A stretch of DNA of 36,685 nt from UBA1794 sp031552405 (GCA_031552405.1 JAVBMN010000032.1:1-36685); one strand, 5' to 3'. Positions 1-7,372 are shown, numbered from the stretch's first letter. Notes: generated by a model from the letters alone, not told the origin. Made by a program: numbers and translations.

Positions 1-1
1 C

Positions 2-106
2 GCATCAGAATCATTCAATGCAAAAATCAAAGCCTTTAGAAGGGTGTTCAGGGGAGTAAAAGACAAGGCGTTCTTTCTGTTCAGACTAAGTAAATTATAT
101 GCCTAA
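2..106 (+). CDS. C-terminal end of a transposase (ISL3/ISAon1-like), cut by window edge
   Basis: Frame 2 is open from the left edge to a TAA at 104-106 and gives 34 residues containing ESFNAKIKAFR, FRGVKD and FFLFRLSKLYA. This ending is familiar from transposases of ISL3/ISAon1-type insertion sequences common in Bacteroides (an acidic catalytic Glu followed by FNAKIKAFR). The rest of the gene lies outside the window, so I cannot tell whether the element is intact. The 100 bases after the stop hold no gene and probably include the right end of the element, but I could not identify a terminal inverted repeat or target duplication. The family assignment comes from memory of the C-terminal motif only. 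Confidence 0.6.
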   Translation, partial: ASESFNAKIKAFRRVFRGVKDKAFFLFRLSKLYA

Positions 107-205
107 ATACAAAATCCCTCAAGTTTTAACGGTGATCCATAGATTGTTTGGGAAGAAGAAAGAAGAAGGAGAGGATTGAAGAAGGGATACTCAATGTGTC
201 AAAGG

Positions 206-240
206 AAAGAGGGACTAATCATGATTGATAGTCCCTCTTT
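206..240. terminator. Hairpin terminator, probably of the tRNA-Ala transcript
   Basis: A perfect 11-bp inverted repeat (AAAGAGGGACT at 206-216, AGTCCCTCTTT at 230-240) encloses a 13-nt loop that itself contains the palindrome AATCATGATT. It lies 44 bases beyond the 3' end of the minus-strand tRNA and just after the transposase remnant, so it could stop transcription from either side. The T-tracts on both flanks are short. Confidence 0.55.
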
Positions 241-283
241 TAGTCCCTTGTTTTTGTAAATTGCTGATTTTCAGCATGAATTG

Positions 284-357
284 TGGAGCATATCGGACTC
301 GAACCGATCACCTTTAGACTGCCAGTCTAACGCTCTAGCCAGATGAGCTAATGCCCC
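284..357 (-). tRNA. tRNA-Ala (anticodon GGC)
   Basis: The minus strand folds into a full 74-nt cloverleaf. The 7-bp acceptor stem is GGGGCAT/ATGCTCC, the D arm contains GCTC...GAGC, and the 5-bp anticodon stem is TTAGA/TCTAA around loop CTGGCAG. The T arm carries GGTTCGAGTCC. The anticodon GGC is at 321-323 on the plus strand and reads GCC (alanine). The acceptor stem has the G3:U70 wobble pair that defines tRNA-Ala identity, which confirms the call. The discriminator base is A, and the 3' CCA is not encoded. A TAnnTTTG promoter element lies 22 bases upstream. Confidence 0.96.
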
Positions 358-378
358 GTGCTTTTCTTATTTGCGGTG

Positions 379-386
379 CAAAGATA
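379..386 (-). promoter_or_regulatory. TATCTTTG -7 element for tRNA-Ala
   Basis: On the minus strand this reads TATCTTTG, an exact match to the Bacteroides -7 consensus TAnnTTTG. The expected start would fall near 372, about 15 bases before the tRNA. No clear -33 TTTG is visible. It lies back-to-back with the ruvC promoter element at 410-417. Confidence 0.6.
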
Positions 387-409
387 GAATATGTTTTTGA
401 AATAAAGCG

Positions 410-417
410 TATCTTTG
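410..417 (+). promoter_or_regulatory. TATCTTTG -7 element for ruvC
   Basis: An exact TAnnTTTG match 31 bases upstream of the ruvC ATG. It is divergent from the tRNA promoter with 23 bases between the two elements, so the two polymerase footprints should overlap. The -33 box is not obvious. Confidence 0.6.
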
Positions 418-448
418 TGATGTTTTTAATTAAATCAGAGGAAAAAAG

Positions 449-1027
449 ATGATTCAGCCCGTTCGCGAAAAGATTATTCTGGGTATTGACCCTGGAACTA
501 CGATTATGGGGTATGGTATTCTCAAGATTACGGGGACTAAGCCGGAGCTGATAACGATGGGGGTAATTGATCTGCGTAAATCATCCAATCACTATCTGAA
601 GCTGAAGCATATCCATGAACGTGTGCTGGGTATTATTGAAGGTTTTCTGCCGGATGAACTGGCTATTGAGGCTCCCTTCTTCGGGAAAAATGTGCAGTCT
701 ATGCTAAAGCTGGGGCGGGCGCAGGGTGTGGCTATGGCAGCTGCGTTGAGCCGGGATGTACCCATAACGGAGTATGCCCCGCTGAAAGTAAAGATGGCAA
801 TCACCGGTAATGGTCGGGCCAGCAAGGAGCAGGTGGCTGATATGCTGCGCAGGATGTTGCACATCCCTGATTCGGAGATGAGCACATTCATGGATGCTAC
901 AGATGCACTGGGAGTAGCATACTGTCATTATCTGCAAATGGGGCGTCCGCAATCCGAGAAGAGCTATGGAAGCTGGAAGGATTTTGCGGCAAAGAATCCA
1001 AAACGAATAAAAACGGGAAATGAATAA
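449..1027 (+). CDS. ruvC: Crossover junction endodeoxyribonuclease RuvC
   Basis: RuvC is the dimeric nuclease that cuts Holliday junctions symmetrically with the RuvAB branch-migration complex in the cytoplasm. The 192-residue protein shows the RNase H-like fold signatures: ILGIDPGTTIMGYG with catalytic Asp14, LAIEAPFFGKN with Glu74, and MDATDALGVA with Asp149 and Asp152, which together make the acidic tetrad. The length is normal for a bacterial RuvC (about 170-190). The ATG at 449 follows a plausible AGAGGAAAA purine stretch and a TAnnTTTG promoter. Its last 8 bases overlap the start of the ABC ATPase, so the two are probably translated together. ruvA and ruvB are not in this window. Confidence 0.96.
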   Translation: MIQPVREKIILGIDPGTTIMGYGILKITGTKPELITMGVIDLRKSSNHYLKLKHIHERVLGIIEGFLPDELAIEAPFFGKNVQSMLKLGRAQGVAMAAALSRDVPITEYAPLKVKMAITGNGRASKEQVADMLRRMLHIPDSEMSTFMDATDALGVAYCHYLQMGRPQSEKSYGSWKDFAAKNPKRIKTGNE

Positions 1028-2531
1028 GAGAGAAGTAATCTGTATCACGGAAGGGGTTACCAGGCATCCGGATTACCGGATGAACCGCCCGATAAACCTC
1101 TCCCTCTGTGAGGGGGAACATATCGCTTTTGTAGGTCCTAACGGGGCGGGCAAAACCTTACTGGTAGATGCGTTGACCGGACGTTATCCGTTGTTGAGAG
1201 AAGAACAGATCAAGTATGATTTTTACCCTTCGCCCTCCAAGAGCGCATACGATAATATCAAGTATATCACCTTTCGGGATACGTACGGAGCGGTGGATTC
1301 AACCTATTACTATCAGCAGCGATGGAATTCGCACGATCTGGAGGATGTACCTCTGGTGAAAGATTCTCTTCCCGCAATAGGGGATGAGGCTTTGTGCGAG
1401 GAACTGTACGGTTTGTTCGGCATGTATTCCTTGCTGGATAAGAAGCTGGTGCTCCTGTCGAGCGGTGAGTTGCGGCGCTTTCAGCTGGTAAAGGCTCTGT
1501 TGAGTCGCCCGCGGGTGCTGATAATGGACAATCCGTATATAGGGCTGGATGCGGCTACCCGCGAGCTGCTGACTGGGCTGATGACACGGCTTTCAGAGCG
1601 CGATGACTTGATGATAATCCTGGTGCTTTCTATGTTGGATGATGTACCTCCTTTTATAACGCACGTGATCCCGCTGGAAAACTGTATCTGTGGAGAAAAG
1701 GTTACGAGGCAGGAATACATGTCGGCTTATCAGCGTTCTGTGGAAGATCGCTCCGGCGAAAGGCTGTCTTCTTCTTTGCGGGAGTCTATCCTGGATCTTC
1801 CTTATTCGGAGGGGCTGTTTACGGAGAATCCGGTAGTGGAACTGAAGAAGGTGAGCATTCGTTATGGCGAGCGAACCATACTCAGGGAGCTGGACTGGAA
1901 GGTTGCGCAGGAGGATCGATGGGCCCTCTCGGGCGAAAATGGGGCAGGGAAGTCTACTTTATTAAGCCTTGTCTGTGCGGATAATCCACAGTCGTATGCC
2001 TGTAATATTACCCTTTTTGGCCGAAAACGAGGCTCTGGTGAGAGCATTTGGGAGATCAAACGCCACATTGGTTATGTGTCTCCCGAGATGCATCGTGCCT
2101 ACCAAAAGGATCTTCCAGCCATCCATATTGTAGCGTCCGGGCTGCACGATTCCATTGGCCTCTACGTAAAGCCCAAAGAGGGGCAGATGGAAATCTGTGA
2201 GTTTTGGATGGATGTGTTTGGAGTCAAAACGCTGAGAGATCGTACCTTCCTGCGTCTTTCCAGCGGGGAACAGAGGCTGGTGTTGCTGGCCCGTGCTTTT
2301 GTAAAGGACCCGGAGCTGCTGATTCTGGATGAGCCGCTCCATGGACTCGATACGTATAATCGCGCCCTGGTAAAAGAGGTGATCCGGACTTTCTGCGAGC
2401 GGAAAGGTAAAACACTCATAATGGTGACGCACTACGCCAAGGAACTGCCGGATTGTATCAATCATCACCTCTATTTAAGGAAAGAACAAAAAGAAATGAA
2501 TACTGACAAAAAAGAGGAAATCTTCCGCTGA
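1020..2531 (+). CDS. Two-cassette ABC ATPase without membrane domain (ModF/PhrA-like)
   Basis: A 503-residue soluble protein with two tandem ABC nucleotide-binding domains and no membrane segments. Domain 1 has Walker A GPNGAGKT (39-46), signature LSSGE (146-150) and Walker B VLIMD (166-170). Domain 2 has Walker A GENGAGKS (305-312), signature LSSGE (413-417), Walker B LLILDEP with Glu438, and H-loop His471. In domain 1 the catalytic Glu after Walker B is Asn171, and the H-loop region (LVLSML) has no histidine, so domain 1 probably binds ATP but hydrolyses it poorly. The architecture resembles ModF/PhrA proteins linked to molybdate transport or photorepair. No modABC genes are nearby, so the role is unknown. 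The start overlaps ruvC by 8 bases. Confidence 0.85.
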   Translation: MNKREVICITEGVTRHPDYRMNRPINLSLCEGEHIAFVGPNGAGKTLLVDALTGRYPLLREEQIKYDFYPSPSKSAYDNIKYITFRDTYGAVDSTYYYQQRWNSHDLEDVPLVKDSLPAIGDEALCEELYGLFGMYSLLDKKLVLLSSGELRRFQLVKALLSRPRVLIMDNPYIGLDAATRELLTGLMTRLSERDDLMIILVLSMLDDVPPFITHVIPLENCICGEKVTRQEYMSAYQRSVEDRSGERLSSSLRESILDLPYSEGLFTENPVVELKKVSIRYGERTILRELDWKVAQEDRWALSGENGAGKSTLLSLVCADNPQSYACNITLFGRKRGSGESIWEIKRHIGYVSPEMHRAYQKDLPAIHIVASGLHDSIGLYVKPKEGQMEICEFWMDVFGVKTLRDRTFLRLSSGEQRLVLLARAFVKDPELLILDEPLHGLDTYNRALVKEVIRTFCERKGKTLIMVTHYAKELPDCINHHLYLRKEQKEMNTDKKEEIFR

Positions 2532-2578
2532 AAGTAAAAAGAAGCCATCTCCATGCTATAAAAACGGCAGAAAAAAAT

Positions 2579-2586
2579 TATCTTTG
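2579..2586 (+). promoter_or_regulatory. TATCTTTG -7 element for hpt
   Basis: Exact TAnnTTTG match in the 76-base gap after the ABC ATPase gene, 22 bases before the hpt ATG. An A-rich stretch precedes it; no convincing -33 TTTG was found. Confidence 0.55.
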
Positions 2587-2607
2587 TACCCTCTTTCGGA
2601 TTAGAAT

Positions 2608-3159
2608 ATGCTTAAAATGGAAGATCAACAGGTACGTGTCTTAGATAAAACATTTGCATTGTCAGTATCGGAATCTCAGATAACCGAAGCGATAGCAAAG
2701 ATTGCACAGCAGATGAATGAGGAACTGTATGATAAGAACCCGCTTTTTATCGTATTGTTGAATGGAGCATTTATGTTTGCCTCGGATTTGCTCAAGAAGT
2801 TGAACTTTCCTTCACAAGTATCGTTTGTGAAATATGCTTCGTATGAAGGTACGGATTCCACAGGAGAGGTGAGAGAGCTTATGGGCTTATCTGAAAATGT
2901 GGAAGGGCGTACCGTAGTAATAATAGAAGACATAGTGGACACAGGGCTTACAATGGCCTCCTTTTTGTCAGCGCTGAAAGGCCTTCAGCCTAAAGATATA
3001 CGTATCGTTGCGCTGTTTTTAAAGCCGGAGAAACTGCAGGTAGACTTGCAGGTGGATTATGTAGCGTTCTCCATCCCCAATGATTTTATAGTAGGATACG
3101 GATTGGACTATAATGGATATGGTCGTAATCTGCCTGCCGTATATTCATTAATGGGATGA
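2608..3159 (+). CDS. hpt: Hypoxanthine phosphoribosyltransferase
   Basis: This enzyme salvages hypoxanthine (and usually guanine) with PRPP to give IMP or GMP in the cytoplasm. The 183-residue protein has the type I phosphoribosyltransferase signature VVIIEDIVDTGLT (PRPP loop, 103-115), the VLLNGAFMFASDL segment (49-61) that forms the pyrophosphate loop, and the flexible loop region SYEGTDSTGEV. The length fits bacterial Hpt. The start at 2608 lies just downstream of a good promoter element; Met4 at 2617 is a possible alternative. adk follows after 56 bases, so the pair probably forms a purine-nucleotide operon. Confidence 0.93.
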   Translation: MLKMEDQQVRVLDKTFALSVSESQITEAIAKIAQQMNEELYDKNPLFIVLLNGAFMFASDLLKKLNFPSQVSFVKYASYEGTDSTGEVRELMGLSENVEGRTVVIIEDIVDTGLTMASFLSALKGLQPKDIRIVALFLKPEKLQVDLQVDYVAFSIPNDFIVGYGLDYNGYGRNLPAVYSLMG

Positions 3160-3215
3160 GCGTTGAGAAATGATTTAAGAGAAGAAGATAGACTAAAATT
3201 AGACTTAACAAGAAG

Positions 3216-3788
3216 ATGTTGAATGTGGTAATATTTGGTGCGCCGGGTTCAGGAAAGGGCACACAAAGTGAGAAGATAGTAGAGAAATATCAGCTTAATC
3301 ATATTTCTACGGGCGATGTGCTTCGTGCCGAGATTAAAAAAGGAACAGAATTAGGTAAAACGGCGCAGGCGCTTATAGATCAAGGTCAATTTATCCCGGA
3401 TCAGTTGATGATTGATATCCTTACTGGCGTGTTGGATGATCTCAAGGAAAGTAGAGGTGTGATCTTCGACGGCTTTCCGCGTACTATTCCACAGGCCGAA
3501 GCACTAAAGGATATGCTCGAGAAGCGTAATCAGAACGTGACGGTTATGCTGGATCTCGATGTGCCCGAGGAAGAGTTGATGCAGCGCCTTATCCTGCGTG
3601 GGAAGATAAGCGGACGGGCGGATGACAACGAAGAAACCATCAAAAAACGGTTGGATGTATACCACTGTCAGACTGAACCGCTGAAGGACTTCTATAAAGG
3701 AGAAGGTCTTTATACCCACATCTGTGGAGCCGGACAGCCGGATTACATCTTTTCGGCAGTAAGCACTGCGATAGATAGCTGTTATTAA
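3216..3788 (+). CDS. adk: Adenylate kinase
   Basis: Adenylate kinase interconverts ATP + AMP and 2 ADP. The 190-residue protein has P-loop GAPGSGKGT (8-16), the AMP-binding STGDVLR (31-37), FDGFPRT (84-90) and lid Arg residues in RGKISGRADDN (128-138). The lid is the short form with no zinc-binding Cys quartet, as usual for about 190-residue enzymes. It is 56 bases downstream of hpt and followed by a terminator hairpin at 3801-3848, so hpt-adk probably ends a transcription unit. Confident. Confidence 0.97.
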   Translation: MLNVVIFGAPGSGKGTQSEKIVEKYQLNHISTGDVLRAEIKKGTELGKTAQALIDQGQFIPDQLMIDILTGVLDDLKESRGVIFDGFPRTIPQAEALKDMLEKRNQNVTVMLDLDVPEEELMQRLILRGKISGRADDNEETIKKRLDVYHCQTEPLKDFYKGEGLYTHICGAGQPDYIFSAVSTAIDSCY

Positions 3789-3800
3789 GATTCAAGAATA

Positions 3801-3848
3801 AGACTTCGGGGAGAGCCTGCGTATGCAGAAACTACCGGAGTCTTTTTT
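3801..3848 (+). terminator. Rho-independent terminator after adk
   Basis: The arms AGACTTCGG (3801-3809) and CCGGAGTCT (3835-3843) pair over 9 bp with one G-U, followed by a run of T from 3843 to 3848. It sits 12 bases after the adk stop. The loop (25 nt) is long, so some read-through to obgE is possible. Confidence 0.65.
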
Positions 3849-3894
3849 AGTATACGTAAAACAATCGGGGAACTCCTGAAAACGGATAAGCATT

Positions 3895-5067
3895 ATGGCT
3901 GAAACAAACTTTGTAGATTATGTGAAAATCTATTGCCGCTCTGGAAAGGGTGGGAGAGGATCTGCACACCTTCGTCGTGAGAAATATGTACCCAACGGAG
4001 GCCCCGATGGTGGAGATGGCGGGCGTGGCGGACACGTAATCTTGCGTGGAAACCGCAATTACTGGACATTGTTGCACCTGCGTTATGAGCGCCATGCCTT
4101 CGCCACTAATGGGGGAAACGGAGGAAGTGCGCGCAGCTTCGGCAAAGACGGGCAGGACAAGGTCATTGAAGTACCCTGCGGAACAGTGGTGTATAATGCC
4201 GAAACCGGTGAATATCTTTGCGATGTAACAGAGCATGGGCAGGAAGTGGTACTACTGAAAGGCGGTCGCGGCGGACAAGGCAACTGGCACTTCCGCACTG
4301 CCACCCGGCAGACCCCCCGTTTTGCCCAGCCTGGCGAACCGATGCAGGAACTGACGGTAATCATGGAACTGAAGCTGCTGGCAGATGTAGGATTGGTAGG
4401 CCTTCCCAATGCCGGGAAATCCACTCTCTTATCGGTGGTATCTGCCGCAAAACCCAAGATCGCCGATTATCCTTTTACTACGCTCGAACCCAATCTGGGC
4501 ATTGTGTCCTATCGTGACAACCAGTCGTTTGTCATGGCCGATATACCGGGTATTATTGAGGGAGCCAGTGAAGGAAAGGGCCTCGGACTACGTTTCCTGC
4601 GTCACATTGAGCGAAACTCTTTGCTCCTCTTCATGGTGCCTGCCGACGCGGACGATATTCGTCAGGAATATGAGGTGTTGCTGAATGAATTGAAGCAGTT
4701 TAATCCGGAGATGCTCGATAAGCAGCGCGTACTGGCTGTCACCAAGAGCGATATGCTGGATCAAGAGCTGATGGATGCCATCGAACCCAGCCTGCCCGAC
4801 ATTCCTCATATCTTTATCTCTTCAGTGATGCAGATGAACATCCTGCAACTGAAAGATATCTTGTGGGAAGAGCTGAACAAGGAAAGCAACAAAATAGAGC
4901 CTACACTGGTGCACCGCCCCAAGGAAATCCGCTCTCTTCAGGCCGAGTTGAGGGCTGAGGGTGAAGATGAAGAGTTCGACTTTGAGTACGAGAGCGACGA
5001 AGATGACTTCGACTATGAATACGAAGAGGACTGGGAGGATGAAGAACCTCAGGAACCTGCCAAATAA
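3895..5067 (+). CDS. obgE: GTPase Obg
   Basis: Obg is an essential GTPase that binds the large ribosomal subunit and links ribosome maturation to growth and stress. The 390-residue protein has the glycine-rich Obg fold at 1-158 (GGPDGGDGGRGG, GGRGGQG) and a G domain with G1 GLPNAGKS (169-176), G3 DIPG (216-219) followed by EGASEGKGLG, G4 TKSD (283-286) and G5 ISS (308-310). A strongly acidic tail at about 356-387, rich in Asp, Glu and Tyr, replaces the Obg C-terminal domain of Firmicutes proteins. The gene for a PgeF-like protein follows after 12 bases, probably co-transcribed. Confidence 0.96.
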   Translation: MAETNFVDYVKIYCRSGKGGRGSAHLRREKYVPNGGPDGGDGGRGGHVILRGNRNYWTLLHLRYERHAFATNGGNGGSARSFGKDGQDKVIEVPCGTVVYNAETGEYLCDVTEHGQEVVLLKGGRGGQGNWHFRTATRQTPRFAQPGEPMQELTVIMELKLLADVGLVGLPNAGKSTLLSVVSAAKPKIADYPFTTLEPNLGIVSYRDNQSFVMADIPGIIEGASEGKGLGLRFLRHIERNSLLLFMVPADADDIRQEYEVLLNELKQFNPEMLDKQRVLAVTKSDMLDQELMDAIEPSLPDIPHIFISSVMQMNILQLKDILWEELNKESNKIEPTLVHRPKEIRSLQAELRAEGEDEEFDFEYESDEDDFDYEYEEDWEDEEPQEPAK

Positions 5068-5079
5068 CCCAATTCCCTG

Positions 5080-5880
5080 ATGAATAACACCACCCCTTTG
5101 CTAGTACCTTCTTTCTTTGAAGACCTCCACGGAGTACGTACATTTGTCACTACCCGTCACGGAGGATGTAGCAAGGGTGTATATTCCTCCTTCAATTGTT
5201 CCCCGTATCATGAAGATGAGTTGCAGGATGTGGAGAAGAATACCGACTTGCTGCGCGCCCAACTTGGTGGCTACTCCTTCCCCTTTGTCATCCCCCGCCA
5301 GGTGCATGGCGTAGCGATACACCGCGTAGATACGGAGTGGCTGTCAACATCTGCCCAGACACGCCAGGCGGCTCTTGAGGGGGTGGATGCCCTGATCACC
5401 AACTCTCCCTCGTGTATGCTGTGCGTGACTACGGCCGACTGTCTTCCGGTATTTCTTTATGATCCGCACTGCCGTGCTATAGGGATCGCCCACGCCGGCT
5501 GGCGTGGCGCAGTGCAGCATATCGCCCTCCGTACCTTGCAGGCCATGCAAGATGCATACGGCGTTTCTCCGCAAAATGTACATGTGGCTTACGGCCCCTG
5601 TATCTCACAAAATGCTTTTGAGGTAGGCGATGAGGTATACGATGCCTTCTCCAAAGAAGGATTTTCTATGGAGGAGATCGCTCTTCGGAAACCGGAAAGC
5701 GGAAAATGGCATATCTCTTTGCAGAAGGCTGTCCGCTCGGAGCTATTGGCAGCTGGGATTTCGGATGATCATATCAAATTGTGTCCGCATTGCACCTATA
5801 CGGAGCATGAGGATTTTTTCTCTGCCCGGCGACTGGGAATTCAGTCGGGACGCATCCTTTCCGGGATTTCTCTTGTGTAA
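5080..5880 (+). CDS. pgeF: Peptidoglycan editing factor PgeF (YfiH/laccase-domain family)
   Basis: A 266-residue member of the YfiH (Cu-oxidase_4) family. Conserved metal/active-site motifs are PRQVHG (His76), TTADCLPV (Cys121), AHAGWRGA (His138), YGPCIS, and the C-terminal CPHCTY...FFSARR. Family members have been described as PgeF, which removes wrongly incorporated amino acids from UDP-MurNAc precursors, and as polyphenol oxidases or purine nucleosidases, so the substrate is not certain. It starts 12 bases after obgE. The C-terminal SARRLG...SGRILSGI is the usual family ending. Confidence 0.9.
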   Translation: MNNTTPLLVPSFFEDLHGVRTFVTTRHGGCSKGVYSSFNCSPYHEDELQDVEKNTDLLRAQLGGYSFPFVIPRQVHGVAIHRVDTEWLSTSAQTRQAALEGVDALITNSPSCMLCVTTADCLPVFLYDPHCRAIGIAHAGWRGAVQHIALRTLQAMQDAYGVSPQNVHVAYGPCISQNAFEVGDEVYDAFSKEGFSMEEIALRKPESGKWHISLQKAVRSELLAAGISDDHIKLCPHCTYTEHEDFFSARRLGIQSGRILSGISLV

Positions 5881-5949
5881 TTTCTCTTGTTTTCTATTAA
5901 AAAAGGAAGAAAAACCTCAATAGGTGAAGCGCTTCCTGAATCTTTTTCA

Positions 5950-5957
5950 TAGCTTTG
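5950..5957 (+). promoter_or_regulatory. TAGCTTTG -7 element for the SIMPL-domain gene
   Basis: Matches TAnnTTTG 77 bases upstream of the ATG at 6035. A perfect 10-bp palindrome GAAGCGCTTC (5926-5935) lies just upstream, near the expected -33 region, and could be an operator; this is inference. Confidence 0.45.
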
Positions 5958-6034
5958 TTTGTATATAATGACAGAGTGAAGCTGTTTTTATTCAGATAAT
6001 ACTGATTAGTCATTAAAAATAGGAGAAATTACCG

Positions 6035-6739
6035 ATGAAGAATTACATGAAAGAAGCAGTCATCCTAACAGTGGGAGTGATTGTGTTGGGATGCTGTTTG
6101 CGTTCGGCTATTATTGGTTTCAAGGATCGTGACCGTTTTGTAACGGTGAAGGGCTTGGCAGAAATGGAAGTTCCGGCCAATAAGGTGACTTGGCCTTTGA
6201 TGTTTAAGGATCTGGGAGATGACCTTCCGCAACTCTACAGTCGCATCAGCGCAAAGAATAAAGCGATCGTATCTTTTCTGAAAGCACAGGGTATTACGGA
6301 TCAGGAGATAACTATCAATGCACCTGAGATCATAGACATGGCTGCAGAGCGTTACAACCCCAACAATAACATGCCCTACCGCTATAATGTAACCTCGGTT
6401 ATTACGGTAACTTCTTCTAAAGTGGATAAGGTGCGCCGCTTGATGGAGCAACAGAGTGAACTGTTGAAACAGGGTATCGCCCTCACCGGTGGAGATTATC
6501 GCTACAATGTATCCTTTGATTATACCGACTTGAACAAGATCAAGCCCAAAATGATCGAAGAAGCCACCAAGAATGCCCGTGAAGCCGCCGAAAAGTTTGC
6601 CAAAGACTCCGAAAGCGAACTGGGCAAGATCAAAGCTGCCCGCCAAGGCCAATTCTCCATTGAGGACCGTGATGCGAACACTCCTTATATAAAGAGCGTA
6701 CGCGTGGTGACCAGTATAGACTATTTCCTGGAAGACTAA
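6035..6739 (+). CDS. SIMPL-domain (DUF541) envelope protein
   Basis: A 234-residue protein with one N-terminal hydrophobic segment (about 7-27: EAVILTVGVIVLGCCLRSAI), either a membrane anchor or an uncleaved signal, followed by a SIMPL/DUF541 domain. Family marks are VTVKGLAEMEVPANKVTW near the start, repeated short helices (ISAKNKAIVSFLKAQGI) and the ending SVRVVTSIDYFL. SIMPL proteins are periplasmic or exported; some are linked to oxidative stress or signalling, but no biochemical function is established. It has its own likely promoter and ends in the palindrome-rich gap at 6740-7384. Confidence 0.82.
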   Translation: MKNYMKEAVILTVGVIVLGCCLRSAIIGFKDRDRFVTVKGLAEMEVPANKVTWPLMFKDLGDDLPQLYSRISAKNKAIVSFLKAQGITDQEITINAPEIIDMAAERYNPNNNMPYRYNVTSVITVTSSKVDKVRRLMEQQSELLKQGIALTGGDYRYNVSFDYTDLNKIKPKMIEEATKNAREAAEKFAKDSESELGKIKAARQGQFSIEDRDANTPYIKSVRVVTSIDYFLED

Positions 6740-6819
6740 CCCGCGTTTTTTCAGAGAAACCGCTCAAAAATCCCCTGATTATATGTATTTAGGGCTTTAC
6801 CCTTCACCTTGTTATTAAC

Positions 6820-6892
6820 TCATTGTTATACAGATGGTTATGTGTGAACCCTTCCCTTCACGGTGGGCGCATAATATTCTGTATAACAATGA
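6820..6892. repeat. Perfect 14-bp inverted repeat
   Basis: TCATTGTTATACAG (6820-6833) and CTGTATAACAATGA (6879-6892) are exact reverse complements with 45 bases between them. The spacer contains GTGAACCCTTCCCTTCAC-type sequence. Confidence 0.85.
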
Positions 6893-6910
6893 TTTATCTG
6901 TGAAACCTCC

Positions 6911-6940
6911 CCCTTCACCCCTATTCACCCCTTTTCACCC
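6911..6940. repeat. Three tandem 10-bp TTCACCC repeats
   Basis: TTCACCC occurs at 6914, 6924 and 6934, exactly 10 bases apart, about one helical turn. More TTCAC/GTGAA copies in both orientations flank it between 6800 and 7110. Confidence 0.8.
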
Positions 6941-6963
6941 CTGCCTCGGAGGATGAGCTCGTT

Positions 6964-7016
6964 CGTCGGGATGTTACGCATCCCGACGTTGTCAAACGGG
7001 GATGTCTTGCATCCCC
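6964..7016. repeat. Two tandem hairpins GGGATGTnnnGCATCCC
   Basis: The first stem is 10 bp (6964-6973 with 6979-6988, loop TTACG); the second is 7 bp (6998-7004 with 7010-7016, loop TCTTG). Both share the 17-base core GGGATGT-nnn-GCATCCC, 31 bases apart, differing only in the middle bases. Confidence 0.85.
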
Positions 7017-7046
7017 ATCTATTAAAGAATAAGTCATGTGAAGAGC

Positions 7047-7077
7047 GTGAAGGGTGGGCTTCACACCCTCCCTTCAC
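7047..7077. repeat. GTGAAGGG/CCCTTCAC hairpin
   Basis: An 8-bp stem (7047-7054 with 7070-7077) with an inner GGTG/CACC pairing; it carries the same TTCAC motif found at 6914-6940, here in inverted orientation. Confidence 0.7.
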
Positions 7078-7198
7078 TCGAAAACCCTTTGTGGTAAAGG
7101 TTTTCAGCGTATTGTGAATAGGTGAATAGCACCGCGTAACCCTATGAGAGAGCCCTGTTTTTTATATTTTTACCCCCTTTGAAGCCCTCAAAAACCGG

Positions 7199-7372
7199 TG
7201 CCCACCAGTCAAACAACCGGAGCGCACGAGTTGGAGAACCGGAGCGCACGAACTCTTCAACTGCAGCGCACGAGTTTACCAATCTCAGGCCTGCTTTTTT
7301 AAACCTCAGCCTTGAGATTTAAAAACGCAGGCCTGTCTTTAAGTCAAGACAGGTCCGTGTTATTCAACTGTT
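7199..7372. repeat. Array A: 21-22-bp units with palindromic heads
   Basis: Unit starts fall at 7199, 7221, 7243, 7265, 7287, 7308, 7329 and 7351. The first is TGCCCACCAG, the next three begin AGCGCACGA, and the following begin AGGCCTGC, AGCCTTGAG, AGGCCTGTC and AGGTCCGTG. The bases between heads vary, but tails resemble AACCGG, AACTGC or AATCTC. Each junction recreates a small palindrome (CAGGCCTG, or CGGAGCGCACG-like). The hairpin CCTGTCTT/AAGACAGG (7332-7353) may end the convergent transcripts. The same order of head classes is seen at 20897-21026. Confidence 0.75.

Noticed and set aside
99..179. Small ORF of 26 codons (MPKYKIPQ...)
   Set aside because: It overlaps the transposase stop and looks like the untranslated end of the insertion sequence; no ribosome-binding site or homology that I recognise.
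7199..7372. CRISPR-like array or coding repeat
   Set aside because: Conserved heads are only about 8-10 bases and the 21-22-bp period is not a multiple of three throughout, so it neither encodes a repeat protein nor fits CRISPR repeat/spacer lengths.
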